A stretch of 34,768 nt of DNA from assembly GCA_964514215.1 (NCBI GenBank), contig CAZEPW010000039.1, positions 1 to 34,768 on the forward strand, in the 5' to 3' direction. How positions within the stretch are numbered: position 1 is the stretch's first letter; every line of letters starts with the position of its first letter. Shown in pieces: positions 34,465 to 34,768 of this stretch. The notes below the pieces were generated by a model. It did not search any database. It was not told the origin of the DNA and saw only the letters and a program-made list of their open reading frames with translations. A program made the translations under genes and the position numbers. The stretch is from CAYQUC01 sp964514215 (GTDB lineage: Bacteria; Pseudomonadota; Gammaproteobacteria; UBA6429; Thiohalophilaceae).

Positions 34465-34539
34465 CTTCCATGCCTCGTTAAATTCACCCGTATACTGACT
34501 TGTGTTTAGATATAGCTATTTATGCTGGTATTTTACACG
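34465..34539 (-). promoter_or_regulatory. Conserved upstream cassette of a lipoprotein gene (copy 2)
   Basis: On the minus strand: CGTGTA, CATAAATAGCTA, TAAACAC, 37 nt, and GGCATGGAAG directly before the ATG at 34464. Order and spacing are the same as in copy 1 at 27389-27463; a GAATTTAA is also shared between the two, offset by about 3 nt. Confidence 0.65.
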
Positions 34540-34768
34540 GTTAAGATCAAAAGCGTTAGTTCTAAGTAAATTGCAAATCATCATTACGAGCAGGCAAGCA
34601 CTGCTTACCATATCACCTGAACAAAAAACAAACAAAATCGTGAAACACCAAAGTAAAAAGGCAAGTATCTGGCTAATGCAAAACAAAAATAACGAATCAA
34701 AGCAATCAAAGCAACAATCAAAGGGTCAGACTCCATGAAACGGTGATAAACAACCAGATAAAGGCTGT
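34540..34768. other. Right-hand window end without a supported gene
   Basis: A 78-codon plus-strand frame at 34502-34738 is open but ends in a low-complexity K/Q/S stretch, overlaps the cassette above, and has no ribosome-binding site; I do not call it. Three copies of an AATCAAAG unit (34695-34723) lead into GGGTCAGACTCC (34724-34735), wording often met at the edges of REP-associated transposase elements. The element itself would lie outside the window. Confidence 0.4.

Noticed and set aside
34502..34738. 78-codon plus-strand open frame at the right end
   Set aside because: Low-complexity tail, no ribosome-binding site, overlaps the conserved upstream cassette of the minus-strand lipoprotein, no recognisable motif.
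1..34768. tRNA, rRNA and CRISPR arrays
   Set aside because: No cloverleaf, rRNA-like conserved block or regularly spaced direct-repeat array was seen on reading the window.

Overview
The window reads as chromosomal DNA of an AT-rich Gram-negative bacterium, most likely a gammaproteobacterium. The support is the set of families present (YaiI, DUF3144, DUF1304, DUF427, the DUF2157/DUF4401/GDYXXLXY trio), lipoproteins with Gram-negative lipoboxes, and an outer-membrane barrel ending in Phe. No rRNA, tRNA, CRISPR array, prophage or intact insertion sequence was recognised. TTG and GTG starts are used in several genes.

Layout. (1) 0-1.5 kb: a possible gene tail, a VOC-fold protein, a DUF1304 membrane protein and a decayed P-loop kinase-like gene, then a short repeat found again near 7.05 kb. 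(2) 1.5-4.2 kb, minus strand: an MBOAT O-acyltransferase coupled by a TAATG overlap to a membrane-anchored SGNH-like protein, a pair that acylates sugars outside the cell. (3) 4.3-5.0 kb: a cold-shock-domain protein and an RRM protein, each with its own terminator. (4) 5.2-7.0 kb: DUF427, a secreted unknown, and YaiI. (5) 11.7-7.2 kb, minus strand: GT39-type glycosyltransferase, PAP2 phosphatase, LPG-synthase-type membrane protein and GT9 glycosyltransferase, an apparent lipid-linked glycan operon. (6) 13.1-11.8 kb: a PP-loop tRNA-thiolation-type enzyme followed 4 nt later by a TusA-type sulfur carrier. (7) 13.2-15.4 kb: MAPEG protein, outer-membrane barrel with a PhoB/OmpR-like promoter, Sel1 lipoprotein. 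(8) 18.1-15.5 kb: an overlapping DUF2157-DUF4401-GDYXXLXY membrane operon. (9) 18.3-22.8 kb: DUF3144, an orphan hybrid histidine kinase, a small lipoprotein, a four-helix membrane protein and a methyltransferase. (10) 23.2-34.5 kb: an accessory surface-protein region. It holds one secreted protein, three large lipoproteins with Ig-like modules followed by repeated 'GNAxxxW' units, and between two of them a frameshifted, 5'-truncated gene whose tail resembles a polymorphic-toxin C-terminus.

Most notable: the lipoprotein genes at 27.5 kb (+) and 34.5 kb (-) share an upstream cassette of about 75 nt with identical spacing to the start codon, so they are probably co-regulated. They belong to a multi-copy repeat-protein family that I cannot match to a named system. 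They flank the toxin-like remnant in convergent orientation, which suggests recombination or decay between paralogues. All homology calls were made by eye from motifs and should be confirmed by profile searches.
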